A stretch of 64,000 nucleotides of DNA from an uncultured Sulfuricurvum sp. (lineage in GTDB: Bacteria > Campylobacterota > Campylobacteria > Campylobacterales > Sulfurimonadaceae). Made by a program: the position numbers and the translations under genes. The stretch covers positions 161,603 through 225,602 of the forward strand of contig CAIMUF010000081.1 in assembly GCA_903844635.1 (NCBI GenBank), written 5' to 3'. The notes beneath the pieces are model-generated. The model did no database searches and was not told the DNA's origin. It saw nothing but the letters and a program-made list of their open reading frames with translations. This document shows, piece after piece, positions 9,327 to 20,243 of this stretch; position 1 is the first letter of the stretch; every line of letters starts with the position of its first letter.

Positions 9327-10541
9327 TTGCAGATACTTCTCGCTGATGCTATTTTTACCCCTAACAACATTTTACGCAATCACGGAATCGTTTTTGATAA
9401 AAAAATTATTGCAGTTGCCCCAAATAACGAGCTTCTCGAACAATACGGAGCCCAATGTCAAATGCTAGGCGAGGGTTCGGTGATTATGAGCGGTCTTATC
9501 AATGCGCACGTTCATCTCGAATTCAGTGCGAATCGCTCAACACTTACGTATGGTGAGTTTATGCCGTGGCTTTCCAGTGTTATCGCAAATCGTGATGAAC
9601 TGATTAACAGCTGTGATAGTGAGTGTATGGAACATGCTACGCAGATGATGCTGGACAATGGCATCACTGCGTTTGGGGCGGTGAGTTCGTATGGTTTTGA
9701 CTTGGACGCTTGCGCTAAAGCAACTCAAAAAGTCGTTTATTTCAATGAGCTCATAGGTTCAGATCCCCTCATGGCGGATGCTTTATACGGCGATTTTCAA
9801 GAGCGTTTGTTTGCCTCACAAAGTGTAAAAAGAGAAGGGTTTTATCCCTCAATTGCCATCCATTCCCCCTACTCTGTTCATCGTATACTCATCCAAAAAG
9901 CGCTCAAATATGCGCAAGAAAATGCAATTCGCGTCACCGCCCATTTACTAGAAAGTTCCTCAGAGCGCGAGTGGCTTGACAACAATAGCGGAGATTTTCA
10001 ACCTTTTTTCCAAAATTTTCTCAAACAACATAAAGCCGCCAATACTGCTGAAGAGTTTTTACAGCTTTTCAAAGAAGTACCGACTCTATTTACCCATGTC
10101 ATACATGCAAATGAAAATGAAATCATCGCGATAAAAGAAGGAAATCACACCATCATCCACTGCCCCATTTCCAACCGACTTCTCGGTAATGGAGCACTCA
10201 ACTTGAAAGAATTGGATTCCAAAAATATTCGTTGGGTATGTGGAACCGATGGTCTAAGCTCCAACTACACTTTGAATTTATTTGAAGAAATGAAAATTGC
10301 CTTATTTATGCAGCATAATCTTAATTTGTTGGAACTTTCAACCCGTCTATGGAAAAGTGTCACCACCGATGCAGCGGATGCATTAGGATTAAACTGTGGT
10401 ACAATCGCACCTTCTTATGATGCGGATTTACTCGTAACACGAGTCAATTATCCGATCAACGATCAATTGCCGATTCATTTGCTGCTGCAACCGCTACACA
10501 TCGAATCGATTTATATTGTCGGACAAAAAATAAAAGGATAA
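9327..10541 (+). CDS. Aminofutalosine-deaminase-like amidohydrolase
   Basis: The protein has 404 residues of the ATZ/TRZ amidohydrolase superfamily. The metal-binding HxH is in LINAHVHLEF (~56-65), with later metal or catalytic residues in AHLLESSSE, HVIHANENE and GTDGLSSN. Epsilonproteobacteria use such an enzyme to deaminate 6-amino-6-deoxyfutalosine in the futalosine menaquinone pathway, and the same gene precedes sppA in Campylobacter jejuni. The start codon is TTG with an AAAGG ribosome site; no upstream ATG is available. The substrate is inferred from family and context. Confidence 0.75.
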   Translation: MQILLADAIFTPNNILRNHGIVFDKKIIAVAPNNELLEQYGAQCQMLGEGSVIMSGLINAHVHLEFSANRSTLTYGEFMPWLSSVIANRDELINSCDSECMEHATQMMLDNGITAFGAVSSYGFDLDACAKATQKVVYFNELIGSDPLMADALYGDFQERLFASQSVKREGFYPSIAIHSPYSVHRILIQKALKYAQENAIRVTAHLLESSSEREWLDNNSGDFQPFFQNFLKQHKAANTAEEFLQLFKEVPTLFTHVIHANENEIIAIKEGNHTIIHCPISNRLLGNGALNLKELDSKNIRWVCGTDGLSSNYTLNLFEEMKIALFMQHNLNLLELSTRLWKSVTTDAADALGLNCGTIAPSYDADLLVTRVNYPINDQLPIHLLLQPLHIESIYIVGQKIKG

Positions 10542-10544
10542 TCA

Positions 10545-11417
10545 ATGATGGAATGGATTAAAAAAATAGGCTCATGTCTTGCAAATGGATTACGTTTTAT
10601 CCAAAATCATTTCAAAGCAACACTTCTCCTACTGTTCGTACTATGGCTTATACTTCCTTCAAGCGAAGAGGGACTCACCTCTTATAATTTACAGAAAATA
10701 TCGCTTGTTGGTCCCATCATGGATGCGACATCGATTGTTGAACAACTCGATAAAGCACGAGAAAATAAAGACGTTAAAGGGGTTTTATTTAGCATCGATT
10801 CTCCCGGTGGAGCCGTTGCCCCTTCAGTTGAAATTGCGTATGCGGTAAAACGTCTGCGAGAGGTTAAACCCGTCGTCGTCTATGCGGCAGGTATCATGGC
10901 AAGCGGCGGCTATTACTCTGCTATCTGGGGAAGCGAGATCGTAGCCAATCCCGGAAGTATGGTTGGCTCCATCGGTGTTATTATGGAAGGAGCTGACATC
11001 TCTGAACTCATGCAAAAAGTAGGAGTAAAAACCCAAGTGGTTCATGCAGGGACGTACAAACAAGTAGGAACCTTTGATCGACCATGGAGCAATATAGAAC
11101 GAGCAGAACTCGAAAAAGTAATCAGTGGCACCTATACTCTTTTCGTCGGAGATGTTGCCCGTGCGCGTAAACTCGATTTAAATCGTAGTAATGACTATGC
11201 CGATGCTCATATTTTTACCGCTGCTCAGGCCAAAGAAGTGAAGCTTGTCGATTCACTCGGGGTAGAGTTTGATGCAAAAAAACGAGTTGAAGCACTCGCC
11301 AAAGTGACCGACCCAACATGGAATAAAGAAGACCCTGTCGATAGATTCTTTAAAAAATTTGCGGCTGAGGGTGCAACACTTGCCCACATGTACTTTCCAC
11401 CTGTAACTCTTAAATAA
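10545..11417 (+). CDS. sppA: Signal peptide peptidase SppA
   Basis: The protein has 290 residues, the short single-domain form. A hydrophobic anchor lies at ~24-41. The Clp-like fold has the serine region MASGGYYSAIWGSEIVANPGS (nucleophile in SGGYYS) and the lysine in HAGTYKQVGTFDRP. SppA degrades cleaved signal peptides at the inner membrane. It is 3 nt downstream of the amidohydrolase. Confidence 0.9.
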   Translation: MMEWIKKIGSCLANGLRFIQNHFKATLLLLFVLWLILPSSEEGLTSYNLQKISLVGPIMDATSIVEQLDKARENKDVKGVLFSIDSPGGAVAPSVEIAYAVKRLREVKPVVVYAAGIMASGGYYSAIWGSEIVANPGSMVGSIGVIMEGADISELMQKVGVKTQVVHAGTYKQVGTFDRPWSNIERAELEKVISGTYTLFVGDVARARKLDLNRSNDYADAHIFTAAQAKEVKLVDSLGVEFDAKKRVEALAKVTDPTWNKEDPVDRFFKKFAAEGATLAHMYFPPVTLK

Positions 11418-11424
11418 GGGTTAC
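11403..11424. terminator. Hairpin spanning the convergent sppA and xseA stop codons
   Basis: A 22-bp near-perfect inverted repeat with ten pairs (one G-T) and a 2-nt centre covers both stop codons of the convergent genes. It has no clear T-run on either side, so it may be a weak bidirectional terminator or mRNA 3'-end stabiliser. Confidence 0.4.
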
Positions 11425-12674
11425 ATCTTCGTTATTTTAACAACCTCTGACGTCACTGAAGTTGTATCATTCATCGCTACATACACATCACCAACATTTA
11501 GATTATCCAAATCAATTACTTTGCCATCACGTGTTATCTGAGCAAATCCTCGTTTATTTTTATGTTTAGGATGTTGTGATTCATATCCCTGGATCATTTG
11601 AGAGAGTATATTTTGTTTTTGGCGGATCAAACTTTCTATGGTTTGCGATAAACGTTCTCCAAGAGGGGAGAATTCACGAAACTTAGTTTCTAAAATCACT
11701 CTTATTTGTCCATTTAGTCTCTCACGCAGTTCCTGTAACTGCTCTTTTTGATGCACCAATCGCTGTTCAACCCCATGGCGCTTAAATGCTTCTTGCATCA
11801 TTGCTAACTGCTCACGTTTTCGCTCTAATCGCTGTGAGATCATCCCATATGCACCATACCGCATCTCATCAATGCTTTGCATCAGTTCATTCCTGTCGGG
11901 TAAAATCATCTGCATTGCAGCACTGGGAGTAGGTGCGCGAAGATCTGCTACATAATCACTGATCACCCAATCAATCTCATGTCCAACAGCCGAAACAACG
12001 GGTGTAGTCATCGCAAAAAGAGCATCGGCAACCACCTCTTCGTTAAACGCCCATAAATCCTCCACACTTCCACCTCCACGCCCTGCTACTACCGCATCAC
12101 AACTTAGGGTATCTGCAAACCTAAGAGCATCCGCAATCATCGCAGCTGAACTAACCCCTTGTACCAACACATCAATCACTGTTAACTTTACCAATGGCCA
12201 TCGGTTGGCAGCAACCCGTTGCATATCCTGTAAAGCGGCGCCTGTTGCGGATGTCACCAATGCAATTTTTTGGGGAAATTTAGGAAATGGTTTTTTGTGT
12301 ATTGGGTCAAAGTACCCTTTGGCTTCAAGCTTTTTTTTGAGTTGCTCAAACGCTACCGCTAATGCTCCTGCCCCGTAAGGCTCAGCACTGACACAGTTAA
12401 TCTGATATTCACCACGTGGAGTATAAAGGCTTAATGCGCCATGAATCACAACATGTGCTCCCTCGTCAAGAGAAAACTTTAATCGTGCAGCATTGCCTCG
12501 AAACATGACACATTTGATAGAAGAGTTGGCATCTTTGAGGGTGAAATAAATATGACCGCTACCGTGTTTGGTAACGCGAGAGAGCTCCCCCTCAACACTC
12601 ACAAACTCAAAAGTTGTTTCCAATAGCGTCTTAATTTGCTCATTTAATCCGCTAACACTAAGAGTAGAAGCCAT
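11421..12674 (-). CDS. xseA: Exodeoxyribonuclease VII large subunit
   Basis: The protein has 417 residues. It has an OB-fold N-terminus (SVEGELSRVTKHGSGHIYFTLKD), then the XseA core GAALQDMQRVAANRW, AVVAGRGGGSVEDLWAFN and VVSAVGHEIDW, then a coiled coil. XseA is the catalytic subunit of the ssDNA exonuclease VII; xseB is not in the window. I chose the ATG at 12674; a TTG seven codons earlier would overlap the ubiE stop by 17 nt. Neither has a good ribosome site. Confidence 0.92.
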   Translation of the reverse strand: MASTLSVSGLNEQIKTLLETTFEFVSVEGELSRVTKHGSGHIYFTLKDANSSIKCVMFRGNAARLKFSLDEGAHVVIHGALSLYTPRGEYQINCVSAEPYGAGALAVAFEQLKKKLEAKGYFDPIHKKPFPKFPQKIALVTSATGAALQDMQRVAANRWPLVKLTVIDVLVQGVSSAAMIADALRFADTLSCDAVVAGRGGGSVEDLWAFNEEVVADALFAMTTPVVSAVGHEIDWVISDYVADLRAPTPSAAMQMILPDRNELMQSIDEMRYGAYGMISQRLERKREQLAMMQEAFKRHGVEQRLVHQKEQLQELRERLNGQIRVILETKFREFSPLGERLSQTIESLIRQKQNILSQMIQGYESQHPKHKNKRGFAQITRDGKVIDLDNLNVGDVYVAMNDTTSVTSEVVKITKM

Positions 12675-12678
12675 AAAA

Positions 12679-13386
12679 TTATTTTTTACGGGCAATCATC
12701 AGCGTTGAAATGTCCATCGAAAAACTTTGTACATACAACATCTCAAACCCTGCTTCTTCAAGCTCTTTTTCCATTTTTCCAACCGTCAAAAATCCTTCAA
12801 TCGAATCAGGAAGATAACGGTATGCTTCATAATTATTGGAAATAAGTCCACCGATACGAGGAAGAACATTGTTCATATACCAATCACGAACTTTACCAAG
12901 CATAGAGGGATTTTCATTTTTCATAAATTCAAGAATAACAACCAATCCACCCGTTTTGAGTACACGGTTAAATTCAATAAGAGCTGCTTGACGCTCCATA
13001 ACATTACGAATTCCGTATGAGATACTGATAATATCTGCAGAGCTGTTCTCTCTTGGAAGTTCCGTTGCAGGAGCGATGTAAAATGACATTTGCGGGAACT
13101 TTTCACGTCCAACACCTACCATTCCCTCTGAGGGGTCAATACCGACAATTTCATCAATATGAATACTGTTTTCATCTCCAATACGCTTCCAATATCCCAT
13201 CATATCGCCCGTACCGCAGGCAACATCAACAATAGAAAGCGCATTGTCATTACAATAACCAAAAGCAAGATTACACGCTTTTTTTCTCCAAATTGTATCA
13301 ACACCCATACTCAAAACACGATTTGCCCGATCATACGTCGGTGCAATATCATTAAACATGGAGACAATTTTTTCTTGTTTAGTCAT
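12679..13386 (-). CDS. ubiE: Demethylmenaquinone C-methyltransferase
   Basis: The protein has 235 residues. It contains the UbiE/MenG entry segment IAPTYDRANRVLSMGVDTIWR, the SAM motif VDVACGTGDM, SISYGIRNV and LKTGGLVVILEF. It performs the last step of menaquinone synthesis. This fits the futalosine-type hydrolase encoded nearby, because menaquinone is the quinone of this phylum. It overlaps ribD by 8 nt. Confidence 0.9.
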   Translation of the reverse strand: MTKQEKIVSMFNDIAPTYDRANRVLSMGVDTIWRKKACNLAFGYCNDNALSIVDVACGTGDMMGYWKRIGDENSIHIDEIVGIDPSEGMVGVGREKFPQMSFYIAPATELPRENSSADIISISYGIRNVMERQAALIEFNRVLKTGGLVVILEFMKNENPSMLGKVRDWYMNNVLPRIGGLISNNYEAYRYLPDSIEGFLTVGKMEKELEEAGFEMLYVQSFSMDISTLMIARKK

Positions 13387-14395
13387 TTACATTCCTATTT
13401 TTCATCCAGAGGAGAATATTATCGTTGATTTTAGCGTGCAGTACCTCAAAATTCTCTGTAACAGCCCCCATACTCATACTTCCACCACCAATTATGGGTG
13501 CAATGTAACACGAATACCAATCACATACATCCTCTGTCGCTTTTAGCATACTTGATCCGCCTTCAATCATCACTAACGAATACTCTTTTATCTTTTCCAA
13601 TGAAGGCTCAATAAATACGCGACGATTTGGAATGGAAAAAAGGGGAATAGACGTATCAAAATCTTGATCATGTGAATAAATCAATACATCAGGAGCTTTT
13701 CCATCCACTAAACGTGCGTCGAGCGTCGGACGATCATTACGAACGGTACTTCCGCCAATAACGATCAGATCACATACATTACGCAGGGCATGGACATGCT
13801 TGCGAGACGTTTGAGAGCTGATAATTCCATTGTCTACTGTTCCATCAAGTCGTTGAGCCCATTTGAAAAAGACGAAAGGTTTATTTTGCCATTGTAAAAA
13901 GGGTTCAAGCAGTTTATCTCCCGCTTCTTCCATAACACCAAAGGTACACGTCACTCCGGCATCTTCCAAAATACTCACACCATTTGAAGCAATGGGGTTG
14001 GAGTCTTTGCACGAAATAAAAAGCGTTTTTATCCCCAAATCACGTATAAGTAAGGCGCATGAAGGTGTTTTACCACTATGAGCACACGGTTCTAGTGTTA
14101 CTGCCATTGAGATGTTGTGAAATAGATTATTGTGATGTTCTCGTAAATATTTGTGAATATAAGCAGAATCATTGCTCAAAGCAATCCCATCATCACCGCT
14201 TAGAGCGACATACGCATCTCGAAGTGCGTATACCTCTGCATGAGGACCGCCCGCTTTTTTATGAGCCCCAATAGAGAGAATTTCTCCATAAGCACCAATA
14301 CACACAGCACCGACAGCAGGATTAGGAAAAGTTAAGAGTTGATAGTCCCACGCCGCATTGATGGCGAGGTTCATAGCAGTTTGAGAGGTTTTCAT
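13379..14395 (-). CDS. ribD: Bifunctional riboflavin protein RibD (deaminase/reductase)
   Basis: The protein has ~338 residues. The N-terminal deaminase has the zinc ligands HAEVYAL (near residue 53) and PCAHSGKTPSC. The C-terminal reductase has the NADPH-site segments KWAQRLDG and IVIGGSTVRNDRPTLDARL and is on the short side. It catalyses two consecutive steps of riboflavin synthesis. The chosen ATG overlaps the rimP TGA (TGATG); two GTG codons lie directly upstream. Confidence 0.88.
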   Translation of the reverse strand: MKTSQTAMNLAINAAWDYQLLTFPNPAVGAVCIGAYGEILSIGAHKKAGGPHAEVYALRDAYVALSGDDGIALSNDSAYIHKYLREHHNNLFHNISMAVTLEPCAHSGKTPSCALLIRDLGIKTLFISCKDSNPIASNGVSILEDAGVTCTFGVMEEAGDKLLEPFLQWQNKPFVFFKWAQRLDGTVDNGIISSQTSRKHVHALRNVCDLIVIGGSTVRNDRPTLDARLVDGKAPDVLIYSHDQDFDTSIPLFSIPNRRVFIEPSLEKIKEYSLVMIEGGSSMLKATEDVCDWYSCYIAPIIGGGSMSMGAVTENFEVLHAKINDNILLWMKNRNVND

Positions 14396-14826
14396 CACCA
14401 CTCGAAGTAGGTTTTTGCCTTGCTTATAGAACGAAAAGAGACTTTTTGTTCGCCCTCTTCTTTGGTTAAAATAGTAATCTCATCTCCGAGAACGCTGAGG
14501 ATTTCTCCTTCAACTTTTTCTTTGTTTACCGTAGAAAGGGCTACTTTTTCCCCAACGGACTGAGCAAAATGTTCTAACGTTTTAAGACGGCGTTCAATAC
14601 CAGGAGAGCTTACTTCAAGTCTATATTCACCGCTCATAGCAGGTGTAACATCAAGAAGCGGATTGATTAAATGAGTTACTTCAGAACATTGATTTAATGT
14701 TACCCCGCCTGGTGCTGTAACACTGACACGGTAAATCGTATTCTCATTTTCATGTAAAATTTGTGTGTCATAAAGAGAAAGACCGATGGATTCAACCATT
14801 TTTTTGATATCACGTTCAAGACTCAT
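14395..14826 (-). CDS. rimP: Ribosome maturation factor RimP
   Basis: The protein has 143 residues from the ATG at 14826, which has an AAGGAG site 7 nt upstream. An earlier Met nine codons up lacks one and runs into rbfA. Family segments are VSAPGGVTLNQCSEVTHLI and EYRLEVSSPGIERRLKT. RimP assists 30S subunit maturation and sits here with rbfA and infB, as in many bacteria. Confidence 0.9.
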   Translation of the reverse strand: MSLERDIKKMVESIGLSLYDTQILHENENTIYRVSVTAPGGVTLNQCSEVTHLINPLLDVTPAMSGEYRLEVSSPGIERRLKTLEHFAQSVGEKVALSTVNKEKVEGEILSVLGDEITILTKEEGEQKVSFRSISKAKTYFEW

Positions 14827-15181
14827 CTTTTTTCTCCTTGGCAATTTTTGCAAATAAAGCTTCGATATTTTTACTTCGTTCTAATGTATCATCAAAAACA
14901 AATGTTAGGCGAGGTGATCGAAACCATCCTTGATCTTTCATGCAGTGCTCTTCAATAATAGGACGCACTTTCTCAAGTAATTTTATAAATGCAGCTTGTT
15001 CTTGAGGCGTATAATGATGAGGATCAAGATAGACTTTTGCATCGCTGCGCCCTCGTGAACATTTTACATCGATTACATCGACTTCGCGAACACGTGCATC
15101 AGCGAGACCTGAAATAGCTTCAGGAATCAGCTCTTTGAGCATCGATTCTGTCCGTTTTATTTTTATCTGAGCCGGAGTCAC
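14816..15181 (-). CDS. rbfA: Ribosome-binding factor A
   Basis: The protein has 121 residues with a KH-type fold: [17 protein letters not shown], then AKVYLDP, then [14 protein letters not shown] near the end. It binds the 30S subunit during late maturation and cold adaptation. The start is GTG and overlaps the infB stop in GTGA, indicating coupling. Confidence 0.9.
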   Translation of the reverse strand: MTPAQIKIKRTESMLKELIPEAISGLADARVREVDVIDVKCSRGRSDAKVYLDPHHYTPQEQAAFIKLLEKVRPIIEEHCMKDQGWFRSPRLTFVFDDTLERSKNIEALFAKIAKEKKDES

Positions 15182-17703
15182 AGAGTTACTTTTTTCTCAA
15201 TTTTTTTGAAGGTTTCAACAACGTCACCAACTTTAACATCAGTATAACCGTTTAGAACAACACCACAATCAAATCCTTTACCAACCTCTTTAACATCGTC
15301 TTTGAAACGTCGTAGAGAAGTCAAGTCACCTTCGTGGATAACAACACCATCACGGATAACACGAACCATACCGCCACGAACAAGCTTACCGTCAACAACG
15401 ACACAACCAGCAATCGTACCTGCGCCTCTTGGCATTGGGAAGGTATCACGTACTTCAGCTTGACCGGTATTTTCTTCACGGAACTGAGGAGCCATCATAC
15501 CACCTAGCAACAATTTAACATCATCGATAAGCTCATAAATAATAGAGTAGGTTTTGATTTCAATACCCATTTGTTTTGCCGCTGCACTAACATTTCCGGT
15601 AGGGCGAACATTAAAGCCTAGCAAGACACAGTTCTCACTGTTATTGACTAATGAGACATCATTTTCGGTAATACCACCAACGCCGCTTGAGATCACTTCA
15701 ACTTTAACTTCTTCATTACGAAGATCTGCAAGAGCCGATTTAATCGCTTCCAATGATCCATGAACGTCTGTTTTAAGAACCACTTTAAGCGCTTTAACAC
15801 GACCTTCAGCAATCAACGACGTCAAGTCATCAAACGATGCTTTTGTACTCAATGAAAGTTCACGATGACGATCGTATTCAGCACGTTTTTGTGCTACTTC
15901 ACGTGCTTCTTTATCCGTTTCCATAACCATCATTACTTCACCTGATGGCGGAACATCACTAAGTCCGACAACGACAGCTGTTTGACTTGGTCCGATTTCC
16001 TGAAGCTGTACTTTACGATCGTTGATCAATGCACGAACACGTCCGTATGCACCGCCACAAACGATGTTATCACCGATACGGAGAGTACCATTTTGAACAA
16101 TCACTGTTGCTACTGGTCCACGTCCTTTTTCAAGCGTACTCTCTACGACAACCGCTTTTGCCATAACATCAGGATTTGCAGTAAGCTCTAACACTTCAGC
16201 TTGTACCAAAATCGCTTCTAAAAGCTCATCAATACCCGTCATAGCCTTAGCTGAAACACCGACAAACTCAACATCTCCGCCCCACTCTACAGGATTGAGA
16301 CCAAGCTCTGCCATTTGTGCTTTAACCATATCAGGATTAGCACCTGGTTTGTCCATTTTATTGATAGCTACAATGACAGGAACTTTTGCATCTTTAGCAT
16401 GCTGAACGGATTCGCGTGTTTGTGGTTTAACACCATCATCAGCAGCGACAACGATAACAATAATATCGGTCAACTGTGCACCGCGTGAACGCATTGCACT
16501 AAAGGCTTCGTGTCCTGGAGTATCCAAGAATGTCACGAGTTTACCTTTTTGCTCTACCGAATACGCACCGATATGCTGAGTAATTCCGCCTGCTTCACCA
16601 TGCGCTACTTTTGCACTACGGATAGCATCCAAAAGAGATGTTTTACCGTGGTCAACGTGACCCATGATAGTAATAACGGGAGGACGTTCACACGTACCTT
16701 CGCTGTTTTCATGCTCTTCGTCGTATGCTGCTTCAAGACTAAATGCATCCTTAGGATCAATCGTCGTTACTTCAACACCAAATTCATTTGCAAGAATTTC
16801 AATTTCATCTTTTCCAAGGAAGTCATTTTTAGTGACCATCATTCCAAGATCAAAAAGAACTTTAATAACAGCAGAAATACTTTGTCCTACTTTTTCTGCA
16901 AATTCATAGACACGAACATCTTCAGCAATTTCAACATGTGTAATTACTTCATCTTCTTTAGCGTCTTTCGCGTATTTTTTACGAGATTCACGAGAAACTT
17001 GACGTGATTTGCCACGATTTGCCCCTTGTTTTTTACCGCTATTACGACCAAGAGGTTTTGCAACTTTTGGTTTTTGAACTTCTTCAGGAGGCATCGTTGC
17101 ATTCAGGTCACTAAAGTCGAGAAGAACAACTTGCTCATCTTCATAATCCATAGAAATGTCAGACATTCCACCATCAAAAATATCAAGGCGAGTACCTTGT
17201 TCTTTTCTTTGTGTTGGTCCGCTTGTATGAAGTTTTTTGGCTTTTTTGGCTTCCAACTCACGCTGTACTTCAGCACTTACTTTACCGTATTGAGAAATAT
17301 TGACATTCTCATAACGAACAGGAGCAGCAACTACCTCAACAGGGCGTGCTTTTTTGACGATTTTTAAACCTGAACGTTTTGGAATTTCAATTTCAGCCAC
17401 AACTTCTGGAGCTTTCACTTCAACAGGAGCAACTTCAGGCGCGCTCACTGTTTCGGTAACAACAACAGGAGCCGCAACGACTGCTACTTCAACTGTTGAT
17501 TCAGGAGTTGAGACTTTTGGAGCACTTGCTTCATGAGCTGCACCACTCATGATGTAGTTCATGATTTTTTCAGCTTCTTCCATTGATACTGTACTCGAAG
17601 CGGTTTTTACATTCAATCCCATAACGGCGGCTTTATCCACCACCTCTTTAGAATTGATACCAAGTTCCTTGGCTATTTCATGAACTCTTACTTTATCCAT
17701 CAT
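15178..17703 (-). CDS. infB: Translation initiation factor IF-2
   Basis: The protein has ~841 residues. It has an IF2-N motif ([17 protein letters not shown]), an Ala/Val/Pro-rich linker (~60-140), a second IF2-N unit, then the GTPase domain with [19 protein letters not shown] and AINKMDKPG, then domains II-IV. It brings fMet-tRNA to the 30S subunit. An AAAGGAG site precedes several starts; the ATG at 17703 is best spaced, with 17700 and the TTG at 17709 as alternatives. It overlaps ylxR. Confidence 0.96.
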   Translation of the reverse strand: MMDKVRVHEIAKELGINSKEVVDKAAVMGLNVKTASSTVSMEEAEKIMNYIMSGAAHEASAPKVSTPESTVEVAVVAAPVVVTETVSAPEVAPVEVKAPEVVAEIEIPKRSGLKIVKKARPVEVVAAPVRYENVNISQYGKVSAEVQRELEAKKAKKLHTSGPTQRKEQGTRLDIFDGGMSDISMDYEDEQVVLLDFSDLNATMPPEEVQKPKVAKPLGRNSGKKQGANRGKSRQVSRESRKKYAKDAKEDEVITHVEIAEDVRVYEFAEKVGQSISAVIKVLFDLGMMVTKNDFLGKDEIEILANEFGVEVTTIDPKDAFSLEAAYDEEHENSEGTCERPPVITIMGHVDHGKTSLLDAIRSAKVAHGEAGGITQHIGAYSVEQKGKLVTFLDTPGHEAFSAMRSRGAQLTDIIVIVVAADDGVKPQTRESVQHAKDAKVPVIVAINKMDKPGANPDMVKAQMAELGLNPVEWGGDVEFVGVSAKAMTGIDELLEAILVQAEVLELTANPDVMAKAVVVESTLEKGRGPVATVIVQNGTLRIGDNIVCGGAYGRVRALINDRKVQLQEIGPSQTAVVVGLSDVPPSGEVMMVMETDKEAREVAQKRAEYDRHRELSLSTKASFDDLTSLIAEGRVKALKVVLKTDVHGSLEAIKSALADLRNEEVKVEVISSGVGGITENDVSLVNNSENCVLLGFNVRPTGNVSAAAKQMGIEIKTYSIIYELIDDVKLLLGGMMAPQFREENTGQAEVRDTFPMPRGAGTIAGCVVVDGKLVRGGMVRVIRDGVVIHEGDLTSLRRFKDDVKEVGKGFDCGVVLNGYTDVKVGDVVETFKKIEKKVTL

Positions 17704-17947
17704 TAACAACGATCTCCTTTAAACGATTCATGAGCTGTACTGGGGTGTTGCTCTTGCAGTGGCGGGCGAGTTGCCCCGAAGTTTTTTTATGATCCATGCA
17801 TGCAAAACACAGATAAAAACTTCGCCCCATCCCGAGGTACGATTCTAAATTGCCTTCACGGCATTGAAGCCGAAGTAACGTCGATTGCTCGAAGCGTTCA
17901 CGACAAACAATACACATGCGTACGGGATGACTACTATTTTGCGCCAT
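17693..17947 (-). CDS. YlxR (DUF448) family protein
   Basis: This 84-residue protein begins with the family motif [19 protein letters not shown] and has [11 protein letters not shown], a shortened version of the GRGAYxC motif. YlxR proteins are small nucleic-acid-binding or regulatory proteins next to infB in most bacteria. Four Cys in CxxC arrangements (CIVC, CFAC) could bind a metal, which is an inference. Confidence 0.82.
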   Translation of the reverse strand: MAQNSSHPVRMCIVCRERFEQSTLLRLQCREGNLESYLGMGRSFYLCFACMDHKKTSGQLARHCKSNTPVQLMNRLKEIVVNDG

Positions 17948-17968
17948 TATACCAAATTCTTTCTTTAC

Positions 17969-18850
17969 TTATCGTTCAACGACGAGTCCGTCGTTGTCAA
18001 AGTTTAATATTTTTACTTCAAAATCCGGAAATGCATTGATAAACTTATCCGCCATCGAGTTTGCATCTTGATCGTACACCATGTTGAAAAACGTTGAACC
18101 GCTTCCCGACAATGTACTCATAAGTGCCCCATTTTCATACGCAATTCGTTGCACATCGAACAATTCAGGTAACATTTTCATCCGTAATCTTTGATGAAAA
18201 CGATCTTGTGTAGCTAGACGCAGCATCTCCCAGTCTTCATTATAAAATGCTCCAACCGTAACGGCCGTATGTGAGAGGTTGAATACCGCATTTTCTTTGC
18301 TGTATGAGCGGGGAAGAGTTGTTCGTGATTTAGCTGTGGAAATAGGCTTGTTGGGGATGACGACAACGGCTTTGAGATAATCAGGCATGTGTTTTTGCTG
18401 TGAAAATACTTTTTGTTTCTCTACCATTGCCGAATTAAATCCACCCATAACCGCTGGGGTAATGTTGTCAGGATGAGTTTCATACACCAATGCGTAATTG
18501 AGTATACGGCGTTTAGAGACTTTTACTCCTGCTGCTTCATGTGCACAACTAATTGCGCTAACAATAACAGCCGATGAGCTTCCAAGCCCGCGCGACATAG
18601 GAATTTGGTTGTAAAAAGTGAATTTAAAATTTTGGCGCTTTTGAGTTAAACGGCGATAATGCTCGTTAAAAATACTCACAAACAGATTGTTCCCTTTGAG
18701 ACGGGGATTGTTTTCACCCTCTCCTTTGATCGAAACCGTAAAAAAACGTGATGGGACAAGCTCAACACGGTTACGCAAATCAACGGCTAATCCTAATGAA
18801 TCAAAACCAGGCCCTAAATTGGCACTGGTCGCAGGTACGCTTACAAACAC
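17969..18850 (-). CDS. thrB: Homoserine kinase
   Basis: The protein has 293 residues of the GHMP kinase family. The substrate motif [19 protein letters not shown] is at the N-terminus, the ATP motif [14 protein letters not shown] near residue 88, and [11 protein letters not shown] near the end. It phosphorylates homoserine in threonine synthesis. The position between tsaB-like and ylxR is conserved in Helicobacter. Confidence 0.93.
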   Translation of the reverse strand: MFVSVPATSANLGPGFDSLGLAVDLRNRVELVPSRFFTVSIKGEGENNPRLKGNNLFVSIFNEHYRRLTQKRQNFKFTFYNQIPMSRGLGSSSAVIVSAISCAHEAAGVKVSKRRILNYALVYETHPDNITPAVMGGFNSAMVEKQKVFSQQKHMPDYLKAVVVIPNKPISTAKSRTTLPRSYSKENAVFNLSHTAVTVGAFYNEDWEMLRLATQDRFHQRLRMKMLPELFDVQRIAYENGALMSTLSGSGSTFFNMVYDQDANSMADKFINAFPDFEVKILNFDNDGLVVER

Positions 18851-18859
18851 TCTTGTTCC

Positions 18860-19315
18860 TTATCCGACCGCATCGATTCCATAATAGGGGGCGTTATCGG
18901 TATTAAAATTTTCAACATTTATGACGTTTGGAAGCTCAAAGCCTTTTAAAACTGGCTGTTCCAATACTGTCGTCGAAATCGTATTGCTATTTTTAACGAA
19001 ATAGAGCTTTCCGTACGCTTTGATGGGGTGATTTTCATTGAAAAAGAACCCATCTATTGCCAAAAGTGGAATTTTTTTGACGATACTGAGTGTTTTTAAA
19101 AAAAGATAGGTGACTTTTATCCCCATAAAACTTCCAGGTCCATTCGCATACATTAAATGACGAAATGAATACCGACTCAATAAATCTTCAAAAATTTCAC
19201 TCAACGCATCGGATCCCATCTTGTCACTTTTGATGGCTTCGACTAATCTTCCTGATTCATCGTAAATCCCAACTAAAACAGGACTTCCCAATGCGATGAC
19301 CACCGCATCATGCAT
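18860..19315 (-). CDS. TsaB-like (YeaZ family) protein, short form
   Basis: The protein has 151 residues from the internal ATG ([12 protein letters not shown]), which overlaps the lpxC stop by 8 nt; longer starts run deep into lpxC. The ASKHA fold shows a degenerate beta-hairpin start and [15 protein letters not shown], matching the TsaB GPGSFTGLR motif. TsaB supports TsaD in tRNA t6A37 synthesis. It is much shorter than the usual ~220 residues, lacking most of the second subdomain. The slot (lpxC-this-thrB) is conserved in Helicobacter (HP1051). Confidence 0.72.
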   Translation of the reverse strand: MHDAVVIALGSPVLVGIYDESGRLVEAIKSDKMGSDALSEIFEDLLSRYSFRHLMYANGPGSFMGIKVTYLFLKTLSIVKKIPLLAIDGFFFNENHPIKAYGKLYFVKNSNTISTTVLEQPVLKGFELPNVINVENFNTDNAPYYGIDAVG

Positions 19316-20195
19316 ACGCTTTTGCCAACTCTTTTGACTCTGCGGTAACCAGTTCAACAATCTCATAATTGGCAGGATCTTTTAGAAGCTCCATCGTCAG
19401 CTTATGATTTAAATCATGACTGCCTGCAAAGGCTTCATAGTTACCGATAAAATTCATTCCGATTAATGACATGTCCCCAATCGCATCGAGGATTTTATGA
19501 CGGACAAACTCATCTGTGAAACGTAATCCTTCTGGATTAAGAACTTTTTTATCGTCCAAAACTACGGCATTTTCTAAACTTCCGCCCAGAGCAAGCCCTT
19601 TTGAACGTAAATACTGTACTTCATGAACAAAGCCAAACGTACGAGCTCTGGCAATCTCTTTTTTATAATTTTCTTTGGTAAATTTTAGAATATACGTTTG
19701 CTTATCAATCACGGGATGTGCAAATTTAATCGTAAAATCGTAACTTAAATCATTGGAAGGAGAAAGCTTGACATATTTGTCTCCCTCTCGGACTTCAACT
19801 TCTTTTTTAATCCGCATGATTTTTTTAGGCGCATCGAGCTCAACAATACCCGCTTCATCCAAAAGCATACAAAAGCTCATAGAAGATCCATCCATGACCG
19901 GAACTTCATCCGCATCGACAATAACACGAAGATTATCAATCCCGTATGCGTAGATGGCAGAAAGCATGTGCTCAATCGTGGAAATAGTCACTCCGTCTTT
20001 TCCAATGACGGTTGCCATTTTCGTATCCACGACACTCTCTGGTGTCAATGGGATAGAAACACCTGCATCGCTTCTGAAAAAGACAATGCCACTATTGCTC
20101 TCCATCGGTTCAAGACGCAGATGAACCGGAACACCTTTGTGCAATCCGATTCCTACCAGCTCAACTTTTTTACCGATTGTTGTTTGTCGTTTCAT
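19308..20195 (-). CDS. lpxC: UDP-3-O-acyl-N-acetylglucosamine deacetylase LpxC
   Basis: The protein has 295 residues. Key segments are [19 protein letters not shown] at the start, the zinc-site [23 protein letters not shown], and [15 protein letters not shown] with catalytic His and Asp. It commits UDP-acyl-GlcNAc to lipid A synthesis. It lies 48 nt downstream of the M23 peptidase gene. Confidence 0.95.
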   Translation of the reverse strand: MKRQTTIGKKVELVGIGLHKGVPVHLRLEPMESNSGIVFFRSDAGVSIPLTPESVVDTKMATVIGKDGVTISTIEHMLSAIYAYGIDNLRVIVDADEVPVMDGSSMSFCMLLDEAGIVELDAPKKIMRIKKEVEVREGDKYVKLSPSNDLSYDFTIKFAHPVIDKQTYILKFTKENYKKEIARARTFGFVHEVQYLRSKGLALGGSLENAVVLDDKKVLNPEGLRFTDEFVRHKILDAIGDMSLIGMNFIGNYEAFAGSHDLNHKLTMELLKDPANYEIVELVTAESKELAKAYA

Positions 20196-20243
20196 AACTG
20201 CTGCTTCCTCATACTAGAGAATTATTTCCCATTATAACTGTTT

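Noticed and set aside
16510..17007. 165-codon plus-strand frame opposite infB
   Set aside because: It is antisense to the well-supported IF-2 gene, has no family resemblance and no ribosome site; Cys/Phe-rich composition is typical of shadow frames.
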